From positions 1-64,000 of the forward strand of contig LJCV01000296.1 in NCBI GenBank assembly GCA_001298575.1: a stretch of DNA of 64,000 nucleotides. The letters run 5' to 3'. This DNA comes from Actinobacteria bacterium OK074. Its GTDB lineage: Bacteria; Actinomycetota; Actinomycetes; Streptomycetales; Streptomycetaceae. The position numbers and the translations under genes are program-made. How positions within the stretch are numbered: position 1 is the first letter of the stretch; each line of letters opens with the position of its first letter. Of the stretch, positions 31,893-40,350 are shown piece after piece. The notes beneath the pieces are model-generated. The model was not told the origin of the DNA. It saw nothing but the letters and a program-made list of their open reading frames with translations, and ran no database searches.

Positions 31893-33329
31893 CTACTCCG
31901 GCACCCCCGGCAACCGCCCCGTCCGGGCCGCCTCCCCGTACCACCGCGCGCTCGACTTCGGGGTCCGCTTCAGCGTTGTGTAGTCCACGTGGATCGCGCC
32001 GAAGCGCTTCTCGTAGCCGTACGCCCACTCGAAGTTGTCCATCAGGGACCACAGGAAGTAGCCGCGGACGTCCGCGCCGTCGTCGATCGCGCGCCGGACC
32101 GCCGACAGGTGGCCGTGCAGGTACGCGATGCGTTCCGGGTCGTGGACGCGGCCCTCCGGGTCCGGCTTGTCGTCGTACGCGGCGCCGTTCTCCGTCACGT
32201 ACAGCGGCAGGCCCGGGGCCTCCCGGGTGTAGCGCATGATCAGGTCGTACAGGCCCGTCGGGTCGATGGTCCAGCCCATCTCCGTGCGGTCGCCCGGGGT
32301 CTGGTGGAACACCACGTCGTCCGCGCCGGGCCATGGGGAGAACGCGCTCGATCCGTGCCCGTCCGCCCGCGGTCCCGCCTTGACGGCCTCCGTCGCCGCC
32401 GACACCAGCGCCGGGGTGTAGTAGTTCAACCCCAGGGCGTCCAAAGGCTGGTTGGCCGCCTCCAGGTCGCCCTCGCGGACGAACGACCAGTCCGTCACCG
32501 TACGCGTCGCCGACAGCAGGCTCGCCGGGTAGGCGCCGTGCAGGATCGGGCCGTGGAAGACGCCGTTGGCGAGGTCGTCGATCCGGCGGGCCGCCCGCAG
32601 GTCCGCCGGGGAGTCCGAAAGCGGCCGTACCGTCGACGAGTTGAGGCTCACCGCGACCGTGTTGCGGGCCGGCATCGCCGAGCGCAGGGCCGAAGTGGCC
32701 AGGCCGTGCGCCAGGTTGAGGTGATGGGCCGCCTTGAGTGCCGCCACCGGGTCGGTCCGGCCCGGCGCGTGCACCCCGGAGCCGTAGCCCAGGAACGCGA
32801 TGCACCAGGGCTCGTTGAGCGTGGTCCACTGCTCCACGCGGTCGCCCAGCGCCTCGCCCGCGAGCGCCGCGTACTCCGCGAACCGGTACGCCGTCTCGCG
32901 CTCCGGCCAGCCGCCCGCGTCCTCCAACTCCTGCGGCAGGTCCCAGTGGTAGAGCGTGGCGACCGGCTTGATGCCGTGCGCGAGCAGCTCGTCCGCCAGC
33001 CGCCGGTAGAAGTCCAGGCCCCGCTGTACGGCAGGGCCCCGGCCGGTCGGCTGCACCCGCGGCCAGGCGATCGAGAACCGGTACGCCTTCAGGCCCAGCT
33101 CGGCCATCAGCGCCACGTCCTCGCGGTAGCGGTGGTAGTGGTCGACAGCGATGTCACCGTGGTCACCGCCTGCGGTCCGGCCCGGCGTATGGCTGAACGT
33201 GTCCCAGATCGAGGGGGTACGGCCGTCCTCCCGCACCGCCCCCTCGATCTGGTACGCCGAGGTCGCCGCGCCCCACAGGAAGGCGGGAGGGAAGGTCACC
33301 GGGGTCACAGAAGTGTCGGGTTCGGGCAT
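31893..33329 (-). CDS. bglC: GH1 beta-glucosidase BglC (cellobiose hydrolysis), 478 aa
   Basis: Cytoplasmic family 1 beta-glucosidase of normal length, expected to split imported cellobiose or cellotriose into glucose. The N-terminal signature is FLWGAATSAYQIEGA, the acid/base Glu is in TTLNEPWCIAF (about 172) and the nucleophile Glu in LYVTENGAAY (about 380); WSLMDNFEWAYGY is conserved near the end. It lies downstream of cebEFG in the same direction. The start ATG 33329 is overlapped by a CebR box that also contains its ribosome site (GGGAG), so repression would block both transcription and initiation. Confidence 0.93.
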   Translation of the reverse strand: MPEPDTSVTPVTFPPAFLWGAATSAYQIEGAVREDGRTPSIWDTFSHTPGRTAGGDHGDIAVDHYHRYREDVALMAELGLKAYRFSIAWPRVQPTGRGPAVQRGLDFYRRLADELLAHGIKPVATLYHWDLPQELEDAGGWPERETAYRFAEYAALAGEALGDRVEQWTTLNEPWCIAFLGYGSGVHAPGRTDPVAALKAAHHLNLAHGLATSALRSAMPARNTVAVSLNSSTVRPLSDSPADLRAARRIDDLANGVFHGPILHGAYPASLLSATRTVTDWSFVREGDLEAANQPLDALGLNYYTPALVSAATEAVKAGPRADGHGSSAFSPWPGADDVVFHQTPGDRTEMGWTIDPTGLYDLIMRYTREAPGLPLYVTENGAAYDDKPDPEGRVHDPERIAYLHGHLSAVRRAIDDGADVRGYFLWSLMDNFEWAYGYEKRFGAIHVDYTTLKRTPKSSARWYGEAARTGRLPGVPE

Positions 33330-33342
33330 GGAAGCGCTCCCA
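33329..33342. promoter_or_regulatory. CebR box on the bglC start codon
   Basis: TGGAAGCGCTCCCA differs at one base from the palindromic CebR consensus TGGGAGCGCTCCCA. It covers the Shine-Dalgarno sequence and the A of the bglC ATG. Confidence 0.85.
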
Positions 33343-33517
33343 TGGGGGGTCGTGAGGGCCGCCGGGCGGACGGACCTCGGTGAAGTGGGGGGAGGGAAGG
33401 GGGCGGGGCGGCGCTGCCCCGGCCCCCGACGGGCGTACGGAACGATCAACCAGCGTGCTGGTCAAGCGAACTGGCGGATCGTCAGCTCGCGTGCCGCGGC
33501 CCGGATCTGACGGACCG

Positions 33518-34417
33518 TCAGCCCTTGACGGCGCCCTGCATGATGCCCCCGACGATCTGCTTGCCGAAGATCGCGAACACCAGCAGCAGGGGCAGCGTAC
33601 CCAGCAGCGCACCCGCCATGATCAGCGACTGGTCGGGGGTGAAACCGCGGCCCAGGGCCGTCACCGCGACCTGCACGGTCGGGTTGCCGTTCTGGGTGAG
33701 CACCAGGAACGGCCACAGGAAGTCGTTCCAGGACTGGACGAACGTCAGCATGCCGAGCACCGCCATCGCGGGCCGGGCGGCCGGGAACACGATGTGCCAC
33801 ACCACCCGCCAACTGCTCGCGCCGTCCACCCGGGCGGCCTCGATCAGCTCGTCGGGCAGCGCCTGGATCAGGTACTGCCGGATGAAGAACACCCCGAACG
33901 CGCTCACCAGGGACGGCAGGATCACCGCCTGCAACTGGTCGGTCCAGTCGAGCTTGGCGACCAGCATGTACAGCGGAATGATGCTCAGTTGGGGCGGCAC
34001 CATCATCGTGCCGATCACGACCAGCATCAGCGCGCCCCGGCCGCGGAAGCGCAGCTTGGCGAAGGCGAACCCGGCGATCGTCGACAGGAACACCACCACC
34101 ACCGACGAAGTGCCCGCCACGATCGTCGTGTTGAGGAACGCCTTGCCCAGGTTGGCCTGGGTCCAGGCGAGATCGAGATTGTGGAAGAGGTTGGCGCCGA
34201 ACCACATGGGCGGCGGTGTCTGCGACAGCCGGTTGGTGTCGCGCGAGGCGGCGATCGCCGTCCACACCAGCGGCAGCAGCGAACCGAGGGAGAAGATGAC
34301 CAGGATCGTGTACGCGATGGGGCCCGCGTGCAACTGGCCGCCCGCACGGGCCGACTTGGGCCCGCGCACCCGCTTCGGCGCGGCGTCGGCGGGGGGTTTG
34401 GTCAGGGTCGTCGTCAC
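33518..34417 (-). CDS. cebG: Cellobiose/cellotriose ABC permease CebG, 299 aa
   Basis: Inner-membrane permease with six predicted helices and the EAA loop ELIEAARVDGASSWRVVWHI (about 190-209). It is the second permease of the cellobiose/cellotriose importer, as judged from its place between cebF and bglC and from the CebR boxes. A perfect seven-base stem (CTGACGG-A-CCGTCAG, 33507-33521) overlaps the stop codon, and another short hairpin lies near 33449, so part of the transcript may end before bglC. The ATPase is expected to be MsiK, encoded elsewhere. Confidence 0.92.
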   Translation of the reverse strand: MTTTLTKPPADAAPKRVRGPKSARAGGQLHAGPIAYTILVIFSLGSLLPLVWTAIAASRDTNRLSQTPPPMWFGANLFHNLDLAWTQANLGKAFLNTTIVAGTSSVVVVFLSTIAGFAFAKLRFRGRGALMLVVIGTMMVPPQLSIIPLYMLVAKLDWTDQLQAVILPSLVSAFGVFFIRQYLIQALPDELIEAARVDGASSWRVVWHIVFPAARPAMAVLGMLTFVQSWNDFLWPFLVLTQNGNPTVQVAVTALGRGFTPDQSLIMAGALLGTLPLLLVFAIFGKQIVGGIMQGAVKG

Positions 34418-34429
34418 GGCCGGGGCTCC

Positions 34430-35455
34430 TTAGTTACCCGGACTGCTGGCGCGCAGCCGGCGCGAGATGGCGTAGTTGACGATCCCGATCACGATGAGGA
34501 TCAGGAACATCGTCCAGGCGATGGCGGAGGCGCGGCCCAGGTGCTGGTTCACCCAGCCCTGCTCGTACAGATACAGACCGAGCGTCTGGAACTGGTGCTC
34601 CGCGCCGCCGGACGAGGCTTTGTTCGCGTCGAACAGCAGGGGCTCGCCGAAGAGTTGGCTCGCCCCGATGGTCGACACCACGCACGTGAACAGGATCGTC
34701 GGGCGCAGCTGCGGCAGCGTCACGTGGAAGAACTGCTGCCAGCGGCTGGCCCCGTCCAGGGCCGCCGACTCGTACAGGTCCTGCGGGATCGCCTGCATCG
34801 CGGCGAGGTAGATCAGCGCGTTGTAGCCGGTCCACCGCCAGATCACGATCGACGAAACCGCTATCTGGGACGGCCACTTGTCGTTCTGCCAGTCGATGTG
34901 ACCGATGCCGACGAAGTGCAGCAGCCAGTTGATCACGCCGTAGTCGCGCCCGAAGAGCAGCACGAAGACCAGCGACGCGGCGGCGATGGAGGTCGCGTAC
35001 GGCGCCAGCATCACGACCCGGTAGAAGAGGGACGCGCGCAGCCGGTAGTTGAGGATGTGCGCCAGGCCCATCGCCATCGCCAGCTGCGGCACGGTCGAAA
35101 TGATGCCGATCGTCAGGGTGTTGCGCGCCGCGTTCCAGTAGAAGTCGTCGTCGAAGATGCGGGTGTAGTTGTGCAGCCCCGCCCACTCCATGTGCGTCGG
35201 ATCCGTCAACTCCACGGTGTGCAGCGACGCCCACGCCGTGTAGATCATCGGGAACAGCCCGAACGCGATGAACAGCAGGAAGAACGGCGAGACGAACGCG
35301 TACGGGCTCCAGCGCAGGTCCCGCCGCCAGCGCCGCGACAGGCGGGCCCGCCGGCGGGCGTCCAACTCCGGTACGGGGTCGGCCGGTTGGCGGGCCGGGG
35401 CCGCGCCCCCCTCCTGGGCGGGGGGCGCGGCGGCGGTGTCGTGCCGGGTGGCCAT
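34430..35455 (-). CDS. cebF: Cellobiose/cellotriose ABC permease CebF, 341 aa
   Basis: First permease of the cellobiose importer, with a cytoplasmic N-terminus of about 45 residues, six predicted helices and the EAA loop DLYESAALDGASRWQQFFHV (about 226-245). The ATG at 35455 is preferred because GGAG lies at a workable distance; an in-frame GTG at 35464 overlaps the cebE stop (GTGA) but has the Shine-Dalgarno sequence too close. The 12-base gap to cebG implies a single transcript. Confidence 0.92.
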   Translation of the reverse strand: MATRHDTAAAPPAQEGGAAPARQPADPVPELDARRRARLSRRWRRDLRWSPYAFVSPFFLLFIAFGLFPMIYTAWASLHTVELTDPTHMEWAGLHNYTRIFDDDFYWNAARNTLTIGIISTVPQLAMAMGLAHILNYRLRASLFYRVVMLAPYATSIAAASLVFVLLFGRDYGVINWLLHFVGIGHIDWQNDKWPSQIAVSSIVIWRWTGYNALIYLAAMQAIPQDLYESAALDGASRWQQFFHVTLPQLRPTILFTCVVSTIGASQLFGEPLLFDANKASSGGAEHQFQTLGLYLYEQGWVNQHLGRASAIAWTMFLILIVIGIVNYAISRRLRASSPGN

Positions 35456-35460
35456 ACCGG

Positions 35461-36789
35461 TCACTTCTCCAGGCTGTTGTCGATGGTCTTGACGGCCGTG
35501 TTCCAGGCGTCCTTCGCCGACTTGCCCTTCGTCACCAGGATGACGCCGTTGTTGGTCAGCGAGTCCTGGATGATCTGGTCCTTCGGGCCGATCACCTGTG
35601 CCGGGATGGACTTGGCGGCCTCGGCGAAGATCTGGCCGATGGGCGTGTCACCGGTCATGGCGTTCTTCGCGTCCTTGACCGCGGGCAGGTCGTAGGCGGC
35701 CGGGGTGCTCGGGAAACTGCCCTGCACCGCGAAGAGCTTGGCCAGTTGGGCCGGCGCGGTCAGCCAGGCGGCCAGCTTCTCGGCCTGGGTCACGTGCTTG
35801 CCGGTCTTGGGCACGGTCAGGAAGGTGCCGCCCCAGTTGCCCGCCGTGGGCGCCGTGGCCACGTCCCACTGGCCGGTGGCGTCCGCCTTCGAGTGGCCCT
35901 TGAGGTAGCCGAGCATCCACGGCGGGCAGGCCACCGTGGCGAACTTGCTGTTGGCGATGGTGGAGTTCCAGGAGTCCTGGAACTGCGTCTGCGGCTGGAC
36001 CAGGCCGTCCGCGGCCGCCTTCGCGGTCAGGTCGAAGGCGCTCTTGACCGCCGGGTTCGTCTTGTAGACGACCTTGCCGGAGGAGTCGTAGAACTTCTCG
36101 GACAGACCGCTGAGGACCGCGTTGAGCAGACCACCGGGCGAGTCCATGAAGTAAGTGCCCTTGGGCGCCTTCTTCTTGTACGTCTCACCGGCGTCGACCA
36201 GCTTGCTCCAGTCGCCCGTCCAGAGCTTGCCGACCGCGTCGCGGTCGGTGGGCAGGCCCGCCGCCTTGAACATGTCCTTGCGGTAACAGATCGCCAGGGG
36301 GCCGATGTCGGTGCCGAGCCCGATGGTCTGGCCGTCCTTGGTGGTGGCCTGCTTCCACTTCCAGTCCAGCCAGCCGCTCTTGTCCACGCCCGACACCTTG
36401 GACAGGTCCACGAGCTTGCTCGCGAAGGTCTGGGTGACCTCGGCGATGTTGCTGACCTCGACGGCCTGGATGTCCTGCAGACCGCTGCCCGTGGTCAGGT
36501 GGTTGACCAGCGCGGGGTAGTAATTCCCGTTCTGCTCCACCGAGTTCTCCTCGATGTTGATGTCCGGGTGGAGCTTCTCGTACTCCTTGTAGAGCCCGGC
36601 CTCCTTGAAGCCCTGCGTGCCGAACAGCCCCAGCGTGATCGTCGTCTTTCCGCCACCGCCGCCGGAGCCGCCGCCGTCGCTGCTGCCTCCGCTGTCGTCG
36701 GCACAGCCGGCCAGCAGCCCGGTGCCCAGCACGGCCACGGCCGCGAGAGCCACCGCCTTCGTGCGGGTCGTTCGGTGAGGTACTCGCAT
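35461..36789 (-). CDS. cebE: Cellobiose/cellotriose-binding lipoprotein CebE, 442 aa
   Basis: Extracellular sugar-binding lipoprotein. The signal peptide ends in the lipobox LLAGC (Cys about 29), followed by a Gly/Ser spacer and the CUT1 binding-protein fold (GLGTDIGPLAICYRKDMF, ACPPWMLGYLKGH). ATG 36789 follows AGGAGG. It is first in cebEFG-bglC with a perfect CebR box 118 bases upstream and cebR divergent from it. This is the arrangement known in S. coelicolor, S. griseus and S. scabiei, where CebE binds cellobiose/cellotriose released from cellulose. Confidence 0.93.
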   Translation of the reverse strand: MRVPHRTTRTKAVALAAVAVLGTGLLAGCADDSGGSSDGGGSGGGGGKTTITLGLFGTQGFKEAGLYKEYEKLHPDINIEENSVEQNGNYYPALVNHLTTGSGLQDIQAVEVSNIAEVTQTFASKLVDLSKVSGVDKSGWLDWKWKQATTKDGQTIGLGTDIGPLAICYRKDMFKAAGLPTDRDAVGKLWTGDWSKLVDAGETYKKKAPKGTYFMDSPGGLLNAVLSGLSEKFYDSSGKVVYKTNPAVKSAFDLTAKAAADGLVQPQTQFQDSWNSTIANSKFATVACPPWMLGYLKGHSKADATGQWDVATAPTAGNWGGTFLTVPKTGKHVTQAEKLAAWLTAPAQLAKLFAVQGSFPSTPAAYDLPAVKDAKNAMTGDTPIGQIFAEAAKSIPAQVIGPKDQIIQDSLTNNGVILVTKGKSAKDAWNTAVKTIDNSLEK

Positions 36790-37304
36790 GTTGGTCCTCC
36801 TGTTGCCCTGACGTGCCGACCCCCCGGCCAATTGCCTTACTGGGCCCGTGAGTTCTCGCTGCGGCTCGGGCGGGGAACGTGCGGGATGTGTATGAGTCAG
36901 GTACTGTGGGAGCGCTCCCACGAGTGATGTGTTGAAGAGTCGTCGGTGCGGGCGGGGGTGTCAAGGGAGCGGACGGCGAGACTTGCCTTCAGTTATCGGC
37001 CCGTTAACAAATCTCGGGGGGTGCGGGCGGCGGGAGTTCGGGGCCGGGGGAACTGGCTCGTGTCAGTGGGGGAGCGGGGGCGGGGGCGGCGTCGTAGGCG
37101 GGAAGCGCCGGGTCGTACCCGAGGTCATACCCGCGGTCCTGCCCACCGCCGTACCCGCCGTCGTACGCACGGCCGCGTTCCCGACCGCCCCGGACACCCG
37201 CCCTCCGGCCGGATCCGGCCCACCGGGGCTGGTTCCGGCCCCCCGGGCTGGTTCCGGCCACGGCTGTTACATTCCAGGCCCAAGCGGTGAACGGAGACGA
37301 CAAC
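36790..37304. other. 515-bp cebE-cebR intergenic region
   Basis: No gene is visible. It holds the perfect CebR box at 36907-36920 on the cebE side. On the cebR side, two 15-base direct repeats GGGCTGGTTCCGGCC lie 19 bases apart (37226-37240, 37245-37259), close to the cebR ribosome site. Confidence 0.7.
36907..36920. promoter_or_regulatory. Perfect CebR box upstream of cebE
   Basis: TGGGAGCGCTCCCA is an exact match to the CebR operator; with its flanks it is a 16-base palindrome. It lies 118 bases before the cebE start. Confidence 0.92.
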
Positions 37305-38363
37305 ATGGCAGGCCATGGAACGCGGGGCGGCCGGAGCGCCGGCCGGCCGACCCTGGAGGAGGTCGCCGCGCTCGCCGGCGTCGGCCGCGGCACCGTCTCC
37401 CGGGTGATCAACGGCTCCCCCCGCGTCAGCGACGCCACCCGCGCCGCCGTCGAGGCCGCGGTCGCGGAACTCGGCTACGTCCCCAACACCGCGGCCCGCG
37501 CGCTCGCCGCGAACCGCACCGACGCGATTGCCCTGGTCGTCCCCGAACCGGAGACCCGCTTCTTCGCGGAACCGTACTTCTCGGACATGCTGCGCGGGGT
37601 GGGCGCCGAACTGTCCGACACTGAGATGCAGTTGCTGCTGATCTTCGCGGGCAGCGACCGCGAACGCCGCCGTCTGGCCCAGTACTTGGCCGCGCACCGC
37701 GTGGACGGCGTGCTGCTGGTCTCGGTGCACGCCGACGACCCGCTCCCGGACCTGCTGGACTCGCTCGGCATCCCCGCGGTGATCAGCGGCCCCCGCTCCG
37801 AGCACGAGGCGCTGCCCTCGGTCGACTCCGACAACTACGGCGGCGGCCGCTCCGCCGTCGAGCACCTGCTCGACCGCGGCCGTACGACGATCGCCACCAT
37901 CTCCGGCCGCTCCGACGTCTACGGCGCCCAGCGGCGCATCGACGGCTACCGGGGAGCGCTGGAGGCGGCGGGCCACGAGATCGACGAACGGCTGATCGTC
38001 CCGGGCGACTTCACCGAGGAGGGCGGTCGCCGCGCGATGACCCAACTCCTGGAAACCTGCCCGAAGTTGGACGCCGTGTTCGCCGAGTCGGACGTGATGG
38101 CCGCGGGCGCCCGGCAGGTGCTGCGCGAGAGGGGCCGCCGCATCCCCGAGGACGTGGCCCTGGTCGGCTACGACGACTCGGCCATCGCCCGCCACATGGA
38201 CCCCCCGCTGACGAGCGTGCGCCAGCCGATCGAACAGATGGGCCGCGCGATGACGGGCCTGCTCCTGGAGGAGATCGCCGACCGTCGCCCGACGGTCTCC
38301 CGCACCCTTGCCCGCCGCCAACTCGTCCTGCCTACGGAGCTGGTGACGCGGGCGTCGTCGTAA
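37305..38363 (+). CDS. cebR: LacI-family cellulose-utilisation repressor CebR, 352 aa
   Basis: LacI/GalR repressor. The N-terminal helix-turn-helix and hinge are PTLEEVAALAGVGRGTVSRVINGSP and AARALAANRTDAIALVVP, followed by a periplasmic-binding-protein-like effector domain (SVDSDNYGGGRSAVEHLLDRG; AVFAESDVMAAGA; ALVGYDDSAIARHMDPPLTS). In known Streptomyces it represses cebEFG and bglC and is released by cellobiose or cellotriose; both cognate boxes are present here. ATG 37305 is chosen for GGAGACGACAAC upstream; an in-frame GTG lies at 37287. Its 3' end overlaps the convergent GNAT gene by 32 bases. Confidence 0.93.
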   Translation: MAGHGTRGGRSAGRPTLEEVAALAGVGRGTVSRVINGSPRVSDATRAAVEAAVAELGYVPNTAARALAANRTDAIALVVPEPETRFFAEPYFSDMLRGVGAELSDTEMQLLLIFAGSDRERRRLAQYLAAHRVDGVLLVSVHADDPLPDLLDSLGIPAVISGPRSEHEALPSVDSDNYGGGRSAVEHLLDRGRTTIATISGRSDVYGAQRRIDGYRGALEAAGHEIDERLIVPGDFTEEGGRRAMTQLLETCPKLDAVFAESDVMAAGARQVLRERGRRIPEDVALVGYDDSAIARHMDPPLTSVRQPIEQMGRAMTGLLLEEIADRRPTVSRTLARRQLVLPTELVTRASS

Positions 38364-38859
38364 CGGCCGCCCCTTCCCAGCGGATCTCACCGCCCTCCCA
38401 CCGGTCCGTGGGCGCGAGCCCCACGGCCGCGGCGACGGCGGCCGAGACGTGGTGCTCGGGGTGAATGTGCGCGAGGACGCCGACGACACCCCGCCCGCCC
38501 AGCCACGCCACCAGCCCCCGCGCCGCCTCGGTGGCGTACCCGCGCCCCTGCCACGCGGCCCCCACCACCCACGCGACCTCGGCCACGCCCGCGACGACGG
38601 TCGCCTGGACGGTCCCGCTCAGCCGCCCGTCGCCGGTACGCGTCCGCAGCACCCAGTTGCACCAGGACACCGCCGGGTCCGGTGAACCCGCCGTCAGCCG
38701 CTCGTAGCGGGCGCGCAGCGCGGCCAGCGCCCGGGGGCCGCCGCCGGTGAAGGCGTACAGCGCCGGGTCGGCGAGCACGGCGGCCATCTCCTCGGCGTGC
38801 TCGGGGCGGAGCGGGACGAGATCCAGGCGGGAGGTGCGGATGGGGGCGGGCACGAGCAC
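38332..38859 (-). CDS. GNAT-family N-acetyltransferase, 175 aa
   Basis: Predicted acetyltransferase of the RimJ/RimL-like GNAT subgroup: RTSRLDLVPLRPEHAEEMAAVLADPALY at the start, then GTVQATVVAGVAEVAWVVG and the acetyl-CoA loop AAWQGRGYATEAARGLVAWLGG (Q/RxxGxG/A type). The substrate is unknown. GTG 38859 is supported by GGAGGAGG eight bases upstream. The last 32 bases overlap the end of cebR on the other strand; the 5' end is divergent from the VOC gene 83 bases away. Confidence 0.82.
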   Translation of the reverse strand: MLVPAPIRTSRLDLVPLRPEHAEEMAAVLADPALYAFTGGGPRALAALRARYERLTAGSPDPAVSWCNWVLRTRTGDGRLSGTVQATVVAGVAEVAWVVGAAWQGRGYATEAARGLVAWLGGRGVVGVLAHIHPEHHVSAAVAAAVGLAPTDRWEGGEIRWEGAAVTTTPASPAP

Positions 38860-38942
38860 GAGAGGAGCCTCCTCCAGGACCGGAACCGTTGCCGGAGTCG
38901 GCGTCAGGGCCGTTGTCAGACCCTCGCGGCACAATCGGTCGC

Positions 38943-39323
38943 ATGGTGAGTATCGGATCGACGGTGATGGGTGTGGCGGACGTGCGTCGGGCCGCCGCCT
39001 TCTGGACGGCCGCCCTCGGGTACGTGCCCCGGGACGCGGTCGAGGACGACTGGGCGGTGCTCGTGCCGCCGGACGGGGCGGCCGGGCCGCGGCTGTCGCT
39101 GGGGCTGAGCGAGACACCCGTCCAGGAGTATCCGCGGGTGCACCTGGACCTGTACGCGGGGGACGCGGCCGACCAGGCGGCGGAGGTGGCGCGGCTGGTG
39201 GGGCTCGGGGCGGTGCGGGTGGACTGGGACCTGTATCCGGAGGATCCCGAGGAGGCCGACTTCGTCGTGCTCGCGGATCCGGACGGGAACCGGTTCTGTG
39301 TGATCGACACCGGGCGCACGTGA
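38943..39323 (+). CDS. VOC/glyoxalase-like protein, 126 aa
   Basis: Small vicinal-oxygen-chelate fold protein: STVMGVADVRRAAAFWTAALGYVPR at the start, HLDLYAGDAADQAAEVARLVGLGA in the middle and FVVLADPDGNRFCVIDT at the end, the usual two beta-alpha-beta-beta-beta halves. It may bind a metal or a small ligand; no substrate is implied. ATG 38943 gives the normal fold boundary. A strong shared terminator follows. Confidence 0.82.
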   Translation: MVSIGSTVMGVADVRRAAAFWTAALGYVPRDAVEDDWAVLVPPDGAAGPRLSLGLSETPVQEYPRVHLDLYAGDAADQAAEVARLVGLGAVRVDWDLYPEDPEEADFVVLADPDGNRFCVIDTGRT

Positions 39324-39368
39324 TGCCGTCGGAACTCAGGCGGTCGGGTCCGGTGGGAACAGAAAACC

Positions 39369-39400
39369 GCCCGGTGACCTGTTCCTCCAGGTCACCGGGC
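39369..39400. terminator. Bidirectional terminator between VOC gene and tRNA-His
   Basis: GCCCGGTGACCT (39369-39380) pairs perfectly with AGGTCACCGGGC (39389-39400) around an eight-base loop. A-rich bases precede the stem on the plus strand, giving U after it for leftward transcripts. Confidence 0.88.
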
Positions 39401-39411
39401 AGTTTCACCAG

Positions 39412-39485
39412 GGTGAGTGACGGGACTCGAACCCGCGGCATCCTGGACCACAACCAGGTGCTCTACCAGCTGAGCTACACCCACC
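39412..39485 (-). tRNA. tRNA-His (anticodon GTG)
   Basis: Full cloverleaf on the minus strand: acceptor GTGGGTG/CACTCAC (one G-U pair), D arm TAGCTCAGCTGGTAGAGCA, anticodon arm CCTGG-TTGTGGT-CCAGG with anticodon GTG, and T arm GGGTTCGAGTCCC. The extra G at -1 (39485) opposite C73 (39412) is the histidine identity element. The CCA end is not encoded. Confidence 0.97.
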
Positions 39486-39598
39486 ATGACCGGCGATACT
39501 GCTTTTTTGGTGTTTGGGTTTCCCCTACCGGCCGAGAAAAAGTGTACAGGGTCCGAAGGCGTGCTCGCGCCAGGGTTTCCGGGCGCTGTTCGCGGGCG

Positions 39599-40201
39599 CT
39601 ACCGCGCGGGCAGTACGTGCTTCGCGGCGATCGTGCGGGCGGTGTCCGAGTCCGGGCCGGGCTGGGGCACGAAGATCGCCTCGCGGTAGTAGCGCAGCTC
39701 GGCGATGGACTCGCGGATGTCGGCCAGGGCGCGGTGGTTGCCGTTCTTCTCCGGGCTGTTGAAGTACGCCCGCGGATACCAGCGCCGGGCCAGCTCCTTC
39801 ACCGAGCTGACGTCCACGATCCGGTAGTGCAGGTAGCCCTCCAGGGCCCGCATGTCCCGGCTGAGGAAGCCGCGGTCGGTGCCGACGGAGTTCCCGCACA
39901 GGGGCGCCTTGCCGGGCTCCTTCACGTGCTCGCGGACGTAGGCGAGGACCTGCTCCTCGGCGTCGGCGAGGGTCGTGCCACCGGGCAGCTCGGTCAGCAG
40001 GCCGGACGCGGTGTGCATCTGGCGCACCACCTCCGGCATCGTCTCCAGCGCCCGGTCCGGCGGCCGGATGACGATGTCGACCCCCTCGCCGAGTACGTTC
40101 AGCTCCGAGTCGGTGACGAGGGCGGCCACCTCGATGAGCGCGTCGTCGGACAGCGAGAGACCGGTCATCTCGCAGTCGATCCACACCATGCGATCGTTCA
40201 T
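39599..40201 (-). CDS. orn: Oligoribonuclease (DEDDh exonuclease), 200 aa
   Basis: 3'-5' exoribonuclease that finishes RNA decay by degrading 2-5-mers and, in Streptomyces, pGpG from c-di-GMP breakdown. Catalytic residues: Asp9 and Glu11 in MVWIDCEMTGL, Asp about 109 in NSVGTDRGFLSRDM, and His/Asp in KNGNHRALADIRES (about 155-160). It lies downstream of adpA in the same direction, as in S. coelicolor and S. griseus (ornA), with a terminator between them. The short tail after the catalytic core is normal for the family. Confidence 0.95.
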   Translation of the reverse strand: MNDRMVWIDCEMTGLSLSDDALIEVAALVTDSELNVLGEGVDIVIRPPDRALETMPEVVRQMHTASGLLTELPGGTTLADAEEQVLAYVREHVKEPGKAPLCGNSVGTDRGFLSRDMRALEGYLHYRIVDVSSVKELARRWYPRAYFNSPEKNGNHRALADIRESIAELRYYREAIFVPQPGPDSDTARTIAAKHVLPAR

Positions 40202-40299
40202 GCGTTTACTTTATGGCCACGGTGGTTCATTGCGCGCTGGTCGGGGGTCGGTTCGTTCCCCGCGGGGTGCGCCCACGCGGGGACGGCCGCACGGACGAC

Positions 40300-40340
40300 A
40301 GAGCCCCGCGCCCCGTAGGCGGTACGGGACGCGGGGCTCT
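40300..40340. terminator. Terminator of adpA
   Basis: AGAGCCCCGCG (40300-40310) pairs with CGCGGGGCTCT (40330-40340), extended inward by CCCGTA/TACGGG after one mismatch. It lies ten bases beyond the adpA stop. Confidence 0.85.
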
Positions 40341-40350
40341 GCCTACCTCG

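Noticed and set aside
36940..37300. Possible gene in the cebE-cebR gap
   Set aside because: Frames there are Gly/Arg/Pro-rich without a ribosome site or motif; the gap is better read as a regulatory region.
40255..40290. Second CRISPR-like word (CCCACGCGGGGACGG) near the orn gene
   Set aside because: Only half of a type I-E repeat is present and the other side does not match; it is probably a GC-rich chance match.
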